Part shown: piece after piece, positions 7,817-27,400 of the stretch
Position numbering within the stretch: the first letter of the stretch is position 1
Layout of the letters: the number at the start of each line of letters is the position of its first letter
Virus record (IMG/VR): IMGVR_UViG_3300010885_065123
Span: 1-46,010 of that record
Source of the DNA: a virus
Length of the DNA stretch: 46,010 nucleotides
Strand: one strand, 5' to 3'
Position numbers and translations under genes: made by a program
The notes under the pieces: generated by a model
What the model was told of the DNA's origin: nothing
Database searches by the model: none
What the model saw: the letters and a program-made list of their open reading frames with translations, nothing else

Positions 7817-8890
7817 ATGAAAATTGCAGTTTACACCATAGCCCTAAATGAGATACGGCACTGTGAGCGCTGGGCTCAGAGCGTAGCAGATGCTGATTAT
7901 CGGGTTGTTCTGGATACAGGTAGCACTGATGGTACCGTTGAGAAACTCAGAGAACTTGGTGTAACAGTGTTCGAGGAGAAGTTTGATCCATGGCGATTTG
8001 ATCATGCACGCAATGCTGCTTTAGCTTGCGTACCAATCGATGCTGATATCTGCATCAGCCAGGACATGGATGAGTTCCTCGCTGATGGTTGGCGACCCAA
8101 GATGGAAGCAGCTTGGCGCGTAGGCGAGACCACCAGATTGGCCTACACATATGTGTTTGATTACAGGGACGGTGGTCCCAATGATGGTTATCGCATGGAC
8201 AAGGTACATGCTAGGATAGGCTATCAATGGAAGCGGCCTGTGCATGAGACCGTGTTCAGCACAGTTGGATTCGAAAACATAGCCGAAGATCTCTCCATCA
8301 TACTTAACCAGATACAGGATCGCAGCAAGGGCACCCGCGGCAATTATCTGCCCCTGATGGCAATGGCCACAGCTGAAGATCCGAGCGATAGCCAGCTCAG
8401 CTTTTGGTATGGTCGAGAGCTGATGTATGCCAACAAGCATGCAGAGGCTGTGGCTGAACTAAATCGTTATCTGGATCTCGAGACCAGCAAGTGGCCCATA
8501 GAGCGTTCAGAAGCCATGATATACATCAGCCGCATGGTTGACAATCGCAAGCTAGAATACATCCAGCGTGCCTTGATATGCAGCCCAGAACGTCGCCAGG
8601 TGTGGCTGGAGCTGGCTCGTTATTATTACAATAACCAAGACTGGCATGGGCTGTTATGGGCAGCTGGCTCTGGTATAGAAAAGAGCCGCAGGGACAATAG
8701 CTATCTGGACAGCGCTGATGCCTGGGGCAATCAGCTATTGGATTTTGGTAGCATAGCAGCTGCAAACTTAAATTGGTATGATAGAGCAGCAGACTGGTGC
8801 CAACAGGCGATAAACATGCAGCCTACAGACGAACGATTACTCAGCAATCTGCAGTGGATGCAGGGCAAGATCAAGGAACGGAACAGATGA
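7817..8890 (+). CDS. GT2 glycosyltransferase paralogue B with TPR-like tail
   Basis: Second tandem paralogue (357 residues). It starts MKIAVYTIALNE and carries TGSTDGT (34-40), a complete DMD metal motif (83-85, within QDMDEFL) and a P-V-H-E element (His143-Glu144) expected to help catalysis. The C-terminal half has repeated amphipathic helix pairs, for example FWYGRELMYANKHAEAVAEL and VWLELARYYYNNQDW, typical of TPR or related solenoids that hold an acceptor. AGGA lies about nine bases before the ATG. Its stop overlaps the start of paralogue C (ATGA). Donor sugar and acceptor are unknown; the acceptor could be a host glycan or a protein. Confidence 0.87.
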   Translation: MKIAVYTIALNEIRHCERWAQSVADADYRVVLDTGSTDGTVEKLRELGVTVFEEKFDPWRFDHARNAALACVPIDADICISQDMDEFLADGWRPKMEAAWRVGETTRLAYTYVFDYRDGGPNDGYRMDKVHARIGYQWKRPVHETVFSTVGFENIAEDLSIILNQIQDRSKGTRGNYLPLMAMATAEDPSDSQLSFWYGRELMYANKHAEAVAELNRYLDLETSKWPIERSEAMIYISRMVDNRKLEYIQRALICSPERRQVWLELARYYYNNQDWHGLLWAAGSGIEKSRRDNSYLDSADAWGNQLLDFGSIAAANLNWYDRAADWCQQAINMQPTDERLLSNLQWMQGKIKERNR

Positions 8891-9960
8891 AGATCGCAAT
8901 TTATGGACCAACCAAGAACCAAGTACACCATGTTGATGCTTGGTATGAGAGCTGCAAGGACGCTGATATTATCTGCGTCGCAGACACTGGCAGCACTGAC
9001 GGTACCAAGGAACGCATGCTGGCGCTTGGAGTGAAAGTAACAGACGTGCGCATCATGCCTTGGCGTTTTGATGATGCATTCAACACGGCCATGTATCTGG
9101 TACCTGATGACATAGACGTTTGCATACGACTAGACACCGATGAACGCCTAGTAGAAGGATGGCGTGCAGCACTAGAGGCCGCATGGACAGCTGAAACCAC
9201 ACGCTTGCGATATCCCTATATATGGAATTGGAACGACGACGGTACCCCTGGCAGGCAGTGGTATGGTGATCGCATACATGCACGCAAAGGCTATCGTTGG
9301 ATGGGTGCCACGCACGAAGGACTGTGCTCGAGGTTACCAGAAATACAGACATTTACCGACAATGTTAAGATACATCATTTCCCCGACATCAAGAGCAAGA
9401 GCGGAGATCTCGCACTGCTAGAAGAAAGCGTCAAGGAATGGCCACAAGATTCGAGGATACGTGCATATCTTGCCAGAGAATACATGTATCAGCGCCAGTT
9501 TGACAAGGCTGCCGAAACCTACAAGGAATTCCTGGGCATGAGCTACGACACTGTTGAACGCTGCCAGGCCATGACATCGTTGGCCCAGGCTGAGCCTGAC
9601 AACAAGATTTTTTGGTTGAAGCAAGCAGCCTATGAAGTACCAACTCACAGGGAACCTTTGGTTAATCTAGCACAGCACTATTATGAGACTAGCAACTGGA
9701 AACAGTGTTATGATTATGCCAAGAAAGCGTTGAAGATAACCAAACATCCCATGGATTATACCTGCACGCCAGAAGCCTGGGGCTGGCAACCTCATGACTT
9801 GCTAAGCATTGCTGCCTGGAATCTCAAGCTGTACAAGGAAAGTGCTGAACAGGCCAAGCTGGCCTGCGACGCTGCACCAAATGATAACAGGCTACAGAAC
9901 AATCTTAAATTGATCACTGACTTCATGGCCAAAAATCTAAGCCAGGACACTGACCAATAA
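8887..9960 (+). CDS. GT2 glycosyltransferase paralogue C with TPR-like tail
   Basis: Third tandem paralogue (357 residues). It starts MKIAIYGPTKNQ, with TGSTDGT (34-40), DTD (83-85, within LDTDERL) and A-T-H-E (His143-Glu144), so the catalytic set is complete. The helical tail includes RAYLAREYMYQRQFDKAAET and LVNLAQHYYETSNW. The frame stays open back to 8797, but that extension lies inside paralogue B; the ATG at 8887 overlaps the stop of B (ATGA) and aligns exactly with the N-termini of A and B. It ends the coupled sugar cassette; a late-promoter-like motif overlaps its stop codon. Confidence 0.87.
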   Translation: MKIAIYGPTKNQVHHVDAWYESCKDADIICVADTGSTDGTKERMLALGVKVTDVRIMPWRFDDAFNTAMYLVPDDIDVCIRLDTDERLVEGWRAALEAAWTAETTRLRYPYIWNWNDDGTPGRQWYGDRIHARKGYRWMGATHEGLCSRLPEIQTFTDNVKIHHFPDIKSKSGDLALLEESVKEWPQDSRIRAYLAREYMYQRQFDKAAETYKEFLGMSYDTVERCQAMTSLAQAEPDNKIFWLKQAAYEVPTHREPLVNLAQHYYETSNWKQCYDYAKKALKITKHPMDYTCTPEAWGWQPHDLLSIAAWNLKLYKESAEQAKLACDAAPNDNRLQNNLKLITDFMAKNLSQDTDQ

Positions 9961-9967
9961 ATAATAG

Positions 9968-10174
9968 ATGCGACTGGTAGATCTCTTCGAAGATGCAGCA
10001 CTGTCTATCTCTATCACGGAAGCAGGTGTAGGTAAGATAGTCCAGGGTGTGAACACCACACCTGATGTGGGTGTTGATGAGATACCACGGCAGGCTGCCA
10101 AGTTCAAGATCAAGGTTGATCGCAACGGTTATCCGCCTGTTGCACGCAGCGACGGCAAAATTCCAAAAATCTAG
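9968..10174 (+). CDS. Small protein, MRLxDLFE N-terminus
   Basis: Product of 68 residues, function unknown. It begins MRLVDLFEDAAL, an amphipathic start that I recall from several T4-like marine phage proteins, and the rest is basic and low in structure (DGKIPKI at the end). It starts seven bases after the stop of paralogue C. A motif matching the late -10 box (ATAAATAA, 9957-9964) lies directly in front, which would place the transcription start almost on the ATG, so either the message is leaderless or the gene is read from upstream. No clear Shine-Dalgarno site. It ends just before a hairpin that serves the opposite strand. Confidence 0.55.
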   Translation: MRLVDLFEDAALSISITEAGVGKIVQGVNTTPDVGVDEIPRQAAKFKIKVDRNGYPPVARSDGKIPKI

Positions 10175-10175
10175 C

Positions 10176-10205
10176 CAAGAAAAGAGATGGGACTGGCCCA
10201 CCTCT
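10176..10205 (-). terminator. Rho-independent terminator for the minus-strand genes
   Basis: A stem AGAGGTGGG/CCCATCTCT (one G-T wobble, five-base loop) is followed on the minus strand by TTTTC. The arms are at 10183-10191 and 10197-10205 with the T-run at 10179-10182. In the plus direction no T-run follows, so it acts for genes transcribed leftward that end at 10217. Confidence 0.65.
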
Positions 10206-10216
10206 GTAAAGTGATA

Positions 10217-10411
10217 TCAGATACGGCTGCGACGGCTTGCTGCTCTAGCATCTTCCTCGGTAGCTTCAACTGCGATCGGAACCCAGCGCTGCGGGATAGG
10301 TAGTCCGCTCTTGCGATAATAATCCAAGTCTGCCTCAGGATCATCGACCTGCGTCCACACTACCCATTTACCGTCTAGCGCACGTTGCTTGATATCGTGT
10401 TTCTTTTCCAT
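10217..10411 (-). CDS. Small hypothetical protein
   Basis: Product of 64 residues, charged at both ends (MEKKHDIKQR at the start, SRRSRI at the end), with a compact centre GKWVVWTQVDD and a helix-forming VEATEEDARAAS. No signal or membrane segment. I do not recognise a family. It is last in the minus-strand group and is followed by a good terminator eleven bases downstream. The coding case rests on ATG start, position and plausible composition; a purine-rich stretch upstream (GAGAAATTAGAG) could serve as ribosome site. Confidence 0.6.
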   Translation of the reverse strand: MEKKHDIKQRALDGKWVVWTQVDDPEADLDYYRKSGLPIPQRWVPIAVEATEEDARAASRRSRI

Positions 10412-10443
10412 CTCTAATTTCTCTTGAGCTTGGTTAACATTAT

Positions 10444-10461
10444 GCTGAGATCATTCTCAGC
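10444..10461. other. Short hairpin between minus-strand genes
   Basis: Perfect seven-base stem GCTGAGA / TCTCAGC around a TCAT loop, in the 86-base gap between the phosphoribosyltransferase stop and the small ORF. No T-run follows on the minus strand, so it is at best a weak terminator or an RNA-processing/3'-protecting hairpin. Confidence 0.4.
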
Positions 10462-10497
10462 TCTCTAGTTTAGCAGCAATCGCAGCTGCTGCCAAAT

Positions 10498-11040
10498 TCA
10501 TTGTGAGGATGCTGTGGTCCACCAATTCTCGTAGGGAAACTCGATCCAAACGTCCTGCTCTGCCTTGTTGATCTCCATGGCTGCATAATCGACCTTGGTG
10601 GGGCTAGCCAGATTGTTTACCAATACAGCAAACCGCACATTATTGTGCCAAACGTGATCCCAGTTAGGGCTGTCTGGCAAGCAGGTGCTGCGCCAATCAG
10701 ATTTGATCCAATCCAGCGTGGCACCTGTGTCGTTGATGTCATCAACTATTAGGATGCGCTTGGGCGGATTGCCTTCTGTAGGAAACTTCTCGTCGTAACC
10801 AAAAGCTTCTTCAGCCATCCACCAGTTGCTTTCGTTGTCCGCGCCGTGATCTCTCAAACTGACCTTAAGCGTGTGACAAGGCACGTCAAACCAATGACTT
10901 AGCAACACAGCTGGCAACAGCCCGCCTCGAGTAAGACCAACCACATAATCTGGTTTCCAATTGGATTTGATCATCTGCTGAATGATGCTAATGACCTGCA
11001 TCTGCACGTCTGAGTAGCTGAGATAGCGTTTTTGTATCAT
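10498..11040 (-). CDS. Type I phosphoribosyltransferase (purine/xanthine-guanine-like)
   Basis: PRPP-dependent enzyme of the type I fold, 180 residues. The PRPP-binding loop ILIVDDINDTGATL (96-109) is textbook, and VVGLTRGGLLPA (33-44) matches the pyrophosphate loop. It probably salvages a purine base to its nucleotide, supporting phage DNA synthesis; hypoxanthine, guanine or xanthine as substrate cannot be separated here. The open frame reaches back to a TTG at 11091 inside the upstream gene, but the ATG at 11040 has AGGGA six bases upstream and begins MIQKRYLSYSDV like related enzymes, so I chose it; an ATG at 11046 and the TTG remain possible. A tryptophan-rich tail (EFPYENWW) is unusual. 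Confidence 0.87.
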   Translation of the reverse strand: MIQKRYLSYSDVQMQVISIIQQMIKSNWKPDYVVGLTRGGLLPAVLLSHWFDVPCHTLKVSLRDHGADNESNWWMAEEAFGYDEKFPTEGNPPKRILIVDDINDTGATLDWIKSDWRSTCLPDSPNWDHVWHNNVRFAVLVNNLASPTKVDYAAMEINKAEQDVWIEFPYENWWTTASSQ

Positions 11041-11080
11041 TGGCATGTCCCTGTTATCATGCCAGTATAGCAGCTTTTGC

Positions 11081-11926
11081 TTAGGCGTCAACCGCTAATA
11101 TCAGATGGTTATCGCCATCGGTTATGGTAACATGTGCGTCTGCGCAGTCCACCCAGTAGCCAGTACCCAGCATCTTTTGTAGAGCAATGCTTTCGCGCAG
11201 CACTGGGCTGCCGATGTCTAGGCCAAAGACCGGCATGCGAGCATGTACTCCGCTCTTGTAACTGGTAATCTTGTAAACACGCTGCTGACCTCGATCGGTT
11301 ATGCGCAACCATTCGCCTCGCACTTCAACATTTTCTACTAGGCTGTTAGTAAAGAACTTGCCTATGCTTTCAGCTGTGGCTGCTGGCTGGACTGCCGGTT
11401 TGGCAGCTTTTTGATCTTGCGGAGAAGGTTGAGCAGACGGTTTTGGTGCGGGTTCCTGTATCTCAGCTGGTTTAACCTCGTCTGTGTCCGGCTCGTCTTC
11501 GATCTCAACCTTGCGAGGATCAAGATTTACGTATTCTCTGAGATTATCGAGGTTCAGATCATAGACGCCGTCTTTGCCGCTGCCGTAGGGTTTGAAACTC
11601 CATTTCTCAGTATTACAGAGATTGTTCAGCTGCTTAGTCATCGATACCAAGCGTTTAGGAAACTCGTCGTTCCTTCCCATCTCCACAAAAACCAAGTAAT
11701 AACCATCGTCTGTGGGAGCAGGGCTAACTTCTGTATCAAGAGGACGTATGCTGCTTTTCTCGATGAATTGGCTGAGATCGCGTGCTGGGTCCTGATCCTT
11801 GACATAGAAGCCAACCACTATCACGCGTCTGTCATCGATCTTGCTCTCATATTCGTCTATGCTGACCATAGGCACGACCAAGTGCTCCAGTGCATGCCTT
11901 GTTAGACCTTCGACTAGCTTGCTCAT
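11081..11926 (-). CDS. Unassigned protein with Pro/Ala-rich linker
   Basis: Product of 281 residues. An N-terminal domain (1-150) with alternating strands and helices is joined by an acidic, Pro/Ala/Lys/Gln-rich linker (about 140-185) to a small C-terminal beta-rich domain (about 190-281, with EWLRITDRGQQRVYKITSY). No catalytic motif is seen. Its start overlaps the stop of the next gene upstream (ATGA), and the pair sits between PhoH and the phosphoribosyltransferase. The architecture suggests a two-domain scaffold or DNA/protein-binding factor, but function is unknown. A plus-strand open frame over the linker (11411-11905) is its shadow. Confidence 0.75.
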   Translation of the reverse strand: MSKLVEGLTRHALEHLVVPMVSIDEYESKIDDRRVIVVGFYVKDQDPARDLSQFIEKSSIRPLDTEVSPAPTDDGYYLVFVEMGRNDEFPKRLVSMTKQLNNLCNTEKWSFKPYGSGKDGVYDLNLDNLREYVNLDPRKVEIEDEPDTDEVKPAEIQEPAPKPSAQPSPQDQKAAKPAVQPAATAESIGKFFTNSLVENVEVRGEWLRITDRGQQRVYKITSYKSGVHARMPVFGLDIGSPVLRESIALQKMLGTGYWVDCADAHVTITDGDNHLILAVDA

Positions 11927-12435
11927 GTTGGCTTTACTGCCTTCTCAGCGTCAATGCCTTCAGCTTCTGCATCATCAACTGTATCCGTATCAACTTCTTC
12001 TTCGTACTGATCCAGCACTTCTGTATCGATGTTGCGAACGAACTTGCGAGGTATCAGCAGATCTATCAACCAAATCTTGCGCTTTTTCATCTTGGGTTTC
12101 TTGGTACCAGGTTGATAGTCAGCTTCGCTCTTGACCTTCACTGAATACAGCTCTTCGGCTATTCGATAATTGATCTTTGTCCCATGCATCAACAGCCTGA
12201 GCCCACCTTCTGGGTCTGGCATCTTCTCATAAGGATACTTCAAGGTAACTTTGATCCAGTAGGGTTGCGTCCAAGGACCACTGACTACTTCGCCCTGTAT
12301 CCAGTTCTTGTACACATACATGTCGTTGCTGTCGAGATAGTTCTCGACGTCGATCAGTATGTCGACGAGATCTTCTGAATCCGTAATGCGTCGGATCGTG
12401 TCATCTGTGGTCTTGCTGTCATGTTGGTGCGGCAT
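11923..12435 (-). CDS. Unassigned phage protein with acidic tail
   Basis: Product of 170 residues. The centre has a compact pattern, MYVYKNWIQGEVVSGPW followed by WIKVTLKYPYEKMPDPEGG and LLMHGTKINY, which I recall from proteins in T4-like marine phages, though I cannot name a function. A lysine-rich patch (KKPKMKKRK) leads into a strongly acidic tail. The ATG lies inside one arm of a perfect inverted repeat, with no Shine-Dalgarno site, so its translation may depend on RNA structure. The stop overlaps the next gene (ATGA). PhoH is 33 bases upstream on the same strand. Confidence 0.75.
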   Translation of the reverse strand: MPHQHDSKTTDDTIRRITDSEDLVDILIDVENYLDSNDMYVYKNWIQGEVVSGPWTQPYWIKVTLKYPYEKMPDPEGGLRLLMHGTKINYRIAEELYSVKVKSEADYQPGTKKPKMKKRKIWLIDLLIPRKFVRNIDTEVLDQYEEEVDTDTVDDAEAEGIDAEKAVKPT

Positions 12436-12457
12436 GGAAATATTTATCCATGCCGCA
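12428..12457. repeat. Perfect 11-bp inverted repeat with late-promoter-like loop
   Basis: Arms TGCGGCATGGA (12428-12438) and TCCATGCCGCA (12447-12457) are exact reverse complements around the loop AATATTTA. Read on the minus strand the loop region gives ATAAATAT, like the late -10 box, and the second arm contains the ATG (12435-12433) of the downstream gene. Confidence 0.85.
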
Positions 12458-12468
12458 GCAGTGAGTGT

Positions 12469-13236
12469 TTATTCTTCGCCGTACATGCGCAATATGTCTG
12501 TGATCACAGGATGGCGTTCCACGCTGTCCTTGTCAAAGTGGCAGACTGCTATGCTTGGAGTGCCGTCAAAGCGAGCGATAAAGTCAGTTAAGCCGTTATC
12601 CTTGCCACGATCACTCTGGCGTACGTCGCCGGTTATGATCATCTTGGTGCCCTCGCCTATGCGGGTCAGAGCGCTGAGCATGCTGTTGCGTGTGGTGTTC
12701 TGAGCTTCGTCCAATATCACTATGGCGTTCTTGAAGGTACGCCCACGCAGATAGGCCACCGGTACTAATTCAATGGTACCTTCCTCTATCATTTGGGCAA
12801 TCTCTTTCATGCCAAAATGTTCTTCGAACACGTCTAACACTGGTTTGGTCCAAGGGGCCATCTTTTTGAGTATGTCACCCGGTAGAAACCCAATGTCCTT
12901 GTCATCAACAGCAATATTAGGTCGTGTGATCACTACCTTGCTCACTGCACGTGACTGCAGCTGCTGTATGGCAAACAAAGTTGCCAGATAGGTCTTGCCT
13001 GAGCCAGCATAGCCTAATGCGAATACCATGTTGATTGCGGGATCTTCCAGTGCTTCTATGTAAGCTTCCTGGGCTAGGTTCTTGGGTAGCAGCCTGATCC
13101 GCTGCCTTGGTTGAGTACTTCGATGGAACTGTTCTATTCTTACTACATTTCCGTGTTGTGTGTGTTGTGTGCCTCTGCCGTAGTCCTGTTCAGCGTATGA
13201 TGCTCGCGTTGCCGAGCGCCTTGCACGTTTAGCCAA
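12469..13236 (-). CDS. phoH: PhoH-family ATPase
   Basis: P-loop ATPase of the PhoH family, common in marine phages; its role in infection is unsettled, with links to phosphate stress and RNA metabolism. Walker A GYAGSGKT is at 75-82, the Walker B DEAQN at 176-180 and GDVRQSD at 203-209, all as in the family. The frame opens at a GTG at 13278, but that would place the late promoter (13265-13272) inside the gene. The TTG at 13236 has a perfect AGGGAGG six bases upstream and lies 36 bases from the promoter, so I start there (255 residues). The N-terminal 45 residues are basic and look disordered. Confidence 0.93.
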   Translation of the reverse strand: MAKRARRSATRASYAEQDYGRGTQHTQHGNVVRIEQFHRSTQPRQRIRLLPKNLAQEAYIEALEDPAINMVFALGYAGSGKTYLATLFAIQQLQSRAVSKVVITRPNIAVDDKDIGFLPGDILKKMAPWTKPVLDVFEEHFGMKEIAQMIEEGTIELVPVAYLRGRTFKNAIVILDEAQNTTRNSMLSALTRIGEGTKMIITGDVRQSDRGKDNGLTDFIARFDGTPSIAVCHFDKDSVERHPVITDILRMYGEE

Positions 13237-13264
13237 ATGATGCCTCCCTGGGTTTTGACTAGCA

Positions 13265-13272
13265 ATATTTAT
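13265..13272 (-). promoter_or_regulatory. Late promoter for phoH
   Basis: ATAAATAT on the minus strand, preceded by CC. It lies 36 bases before the TTG start of phoH with the AGGGAGG ribosome site between. It is divergent from the plus-strand late promoter at 13320. Confidence 0.6.
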
Positions 13273-13319
13273 GGACACCAGACTGTATCAAGCTGCATAT
13301 GGGTCCCTAATGCTAGCCG

Positions 13320-13327
13320 CTAAATAC
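13320..13327 (+). promoter_or_regulatory. Late promoter for the fibre cluster (CTAAATAC)
   Basis: CTAAATAC resembles the T4 late box TATAAATAC and lies 33 bases before the ATG at 13354. It faces away from the phoH promoter about 50 bases to the left. Confidence 0.55.
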
Positions 13328-13344
13328 ACGCAGATTTCGGATGA

Positions 13345-17565
<4,221 letters not shown>

Positions 17566-17576
17566 GGAAGAGATAA

Positions 17577-18011
17577 ATGGCCGGTATTCCATTAAACACA
17601 TTCAAGACCTATAGGACGATAGTACGCTATCTTGATCCGGGGCTAGCAACACCGCCGGTACCCTACAGCAATCAAAGTCCTTACTATGTCTATCAGGCCC
17701 CACCTGGTACTACAGGCATCGTGCTGTACATGCAGATAGCCAACACTGATCCCACTGCAACCTACACAGCCAGTGCTTGGCATTATAGGTTGGTTACCAC
17801 AACTGTGCCTGCTCCCACTGTCACTCCGACGTGGACTAACATAGTCAAGAATGTGTCCTGTCCTACCAATGATAGCAGGATCATGCTGGGAGGAAAACTG
17901 GTTCTAGAAACAGGCGACTATCTATTCGTCAGCGGTAACGACATAACGGCTACATCAACCTCTGGATATCTCCAGCTAATTGCCAGCATACTCGAATCTG
18001 CTAACCAGTGA
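17577..18011 (+). CDS. Small virion structural protein
   Basis: Product of 144 residues beginning MAGIPLNTFKTYRTIV, with YVYQAPPGTTGIVLYMQIAN and a C-terminal LETGDYLFVSGNDITAT. This beta-sandwich-like pattern resembles small structural proteins that accompany fibre genes in T4-like marine phages; the family name is not known to me. AGGAAGAG precedes the ATG, eleven bases after the stop of the previous gene, so the two are probably cotranscribed. Likely a connector or decoration protein of tail or fibre, by position only. Confidence 0.7.
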   Translation: MAGIPLNTFKTYRTIVRYLDPGLATPPVPYSNQSPYYVYQAPPGTTGIVLYMQIANTDPTATYTASAWHYRLVTTTVPAPTVTPTWTNIVKNVSCPTNDSRIMLGGKLVLETGDYLFVSGNDITATSTSGYLQLIASILESANQ

Positions 18012-18026
18012 TGGTATTGCTACAAC

Positions 18027-24360
<6,334 letters not shown>

Positions 24361-24368
24361 GTCTCTGC

Positions 24369-24376
24369 TAAATATC
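24369..24376 (+). promoter_or_regulatory. Late promoter (TAAATATC)
   Basis: CTAAATATC lies about 46 bases before the GTG at 24415, with AAAGGGA as ribosome site between. It fits the late-promoter set of this window. Confidence 0.55.
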
Positions 24377-24414
24377 ACACATATTCACGGCATTAGTGGG
24401 GAAAGGGAACCTTA

Positions 24415-27400
24415 GTGACCGCTCGCAATCAAGACTTCGTGGTCAAGAATGGACTGCAGGTCACTAGCAATCTCGTAGTTGGCGCATACACTGGCACCAG
24501 CCTGGCCCAGAGTGCCAATGGCGCTATCATAAGCGGCAACGTTGGTATCGGGACCAGCATAATCGCTCCAGGTAGCCAGCTCAGCGTGGTCGGTGGTAAC
24601 CTCGATGTCAGCACCAACGGCTACGGTTACGTGTTCCCTGATGGCAGCTTCCAAACCACTGCGGCCAAGAACACTCCGCCAGGTGGCGCCAATCACACCG
24701 TGCAGTACAATCTCAACAATGCGTTTGCTGGCAACAGCCAGTTCGTGTTTGACGATGCTAACATTGCGTTGGGCATCGGCACTGCAGCTGCCAGAGCTAG
24801 GCTGGATGTGGTTGGCAATCTATGGATCAGCAACACTGCCAGCACTACCAGCGGAATCTATTTCCCTGATGGCACATTCCAGACCACAGCTGTCACTCCT
24901 ACTCCCAGCTACGGTCCACAGTACACCATACAGTTTGCTGGTGCTGCCAACGCTTTCAGCGGCGACAGCGCCAATCTCTTTTGGTCAGCCAGCAACAGCA
25001 CCTTACAGACCAACAACATCGTCGTTACCAGCGGCACAGCTGCCACTTATCAAGGCACTGGTGCGCTGCAGGTGCAGGGCGGCGCCAGCATCAGTGGCAA
25101 CCTATTCCTCGGTGGCAACTTCACGGTCAGCGGCAATCTCAACATTGCCAACGTGGGTGGCATCCAGGACCTCACGGTCAACAGCCTAACCAGCAACACC
25201 TTCATACGAGCGGCTGGCACCGTTTATGGTCAGTCGCTGCAGAGCAATGCCAGCATAACTGCAGCCACTTATGTAAATGCAAACCAGTTCATTGCCAACG
25301 CCAACGTTGGTATAGGCACTGCCACGGTACAGTATCCACTGGATCTATACGGTAACTTGCACATTGGCAACACTGCAACTACCAGCGGCATAGTGTTCCC
25401 AGACAACACCTTCCAGAACACAGCAGCTACTAGCACACCAAGCTTTGGCGACCCTGGTACCATACAGTTCGCAGGTGCAGGCAACACCTTCAGCGGCAAC
25501 ACTGCTGCGCTGTTCTGGGATGATGCTGGCACGCTGCTGACCATAGATTCCAGTGGATTTGGCTCTTATGCTAGGACCAATATATACGGCGGTGCGATAG
25601 GCCTGCAGAGCGATAGCCTGGCAGAGTTCGATGCAGTAACCTATAACAACAGCCATCCTTCGAGATTAAAGTTCCTAGCTGCGAGCGGTAGCCAAGCGGC
25701 GCCTGCTGATCAGGGCCTTGGTGCTTCGGTGGGTGACTTCAATTGGACCACGTGGAATTCAGGTTATGGTATGTTCCTCAATCCACAGGCGCAGATCTCG
25801 GCTGTGGTATCACAGCTCAGCCTCAATGATTTTGTAGATGGCAATTACCTCGACATAGTGTTTGGAACCGGACCAGGTTTCATAACCCCCACGGAACGCA
25901 TGCGACTTGATCGCAACGGCAACGTGGGCATAGGCACCAGCACACCGCTTTACACCTTGGATGTGTACGGTAACCTACACATTGGTAACACTGCTACCAT
26001 CAGTGGTATCGTGTTCAGCGACGGTACTTTCCAACACACAGCTGCTGCTAGCACACCTAGCTTTGGGGTACCTGGTACCATACAGTTCGCGGGCGCAGGC
26101 AACACATTTGCAGGCGATACCAGCAACTTATATTATGACACCGCCACCAACACCCTAGAAGTCAATGGTGGCAAGATCAACCTACACAATAGCACGTCTA
26201 ACCTAATTGATTTTGGTGTCAACGGAGTTGATTATCCATTTAACAGCGCACTAGGCGATAAGATCTATCTCTACAATGATAATGCGGGCGGTATCTACAG
26301 CATCGGCATCGATCCGTCGCCCAGCATGTATTTCAACATACCTTACACATCTGGATACACATGGTATGGCGGCGGCTGTGTGTCGGCTACGCTGAATGGG
26401 TTTGGTGATTTCTACGCGCAGAACAGCGTGACATCATACAGCATCTCCGCTACGAATCAGCTGGGCATAGGCACCAGCACACCGTTTGCCTGGGGCACAC
26501 AGAGCCTCGGTGTGTTTGGTAATCAGCTGATCAGCGGCAACATTTACATAACCAACACCCTGAGCACTACCAGCGGTTTAGTGTTCCCTGATGGCAGCTT
26601 CCAAAACACTGCGCCTGTGCAGGTCAATACATCTAGTTACGGACCAATAGGCACCATACAGTTTGCGGGAAATGCCAACACCTTCAGCGGAAACAGCAGC
26701 GCATTCTTCTGGGACAACGGCAATGTGCGCCTTGGCATAGGTACCGACCTACCAAGCCAGACCCTGACATTGCTAGGCAATCTGCTAGCCTACGGCAACA
26801 CTCATGTGCTGTTTGGCCGACTGGGCATAGGAACCAGCAACATCAAGTTTGGCGATAATCTCACAGTTGTGGGTGGTAACATCAACATAGCCAGCTTTGG
26901 AACCGGCCTGTATTTCCCCGATGGCAGCTTCCAGCAGAGTTCTGCAGGCAGTTCGGCAGCTGGACCAAACAAGAGCGTGCAGTTCAATGACGGTGGCCTG
27001 TTCGCAGGTGTCAGCACCTTCCAGTTTGACAAGACCAATTTTAGGCTGGGCATAGGTACCAGCAACCTAACCAACAGCTTGATGGTGTACAGCGCTACCC
27101 CTGCGCTGTTCAACACCACCAATGGCAGTGATCAGCAGATCATAGTGGGTAACAGCACCACAGACGGTGCTGTGCTCGGATTCAATAGTGGAGCGACCAC
27201 TGCATATGGTTACATGAACTATGCCGGTGGACCAACCAACATAGTGGTGACCAAGACTGGTACAGGCATAGGTGGCATCACCATACCACAGAACACACTG
27301 GACGTTGGTGGTGGTACGGCCATCGGTTACGCCTATGCAGGTGTGCAAACTGCTCCAACTGACAGCTTGATAGTGAGCGGCAAGGTAGGTATCGGCACCT

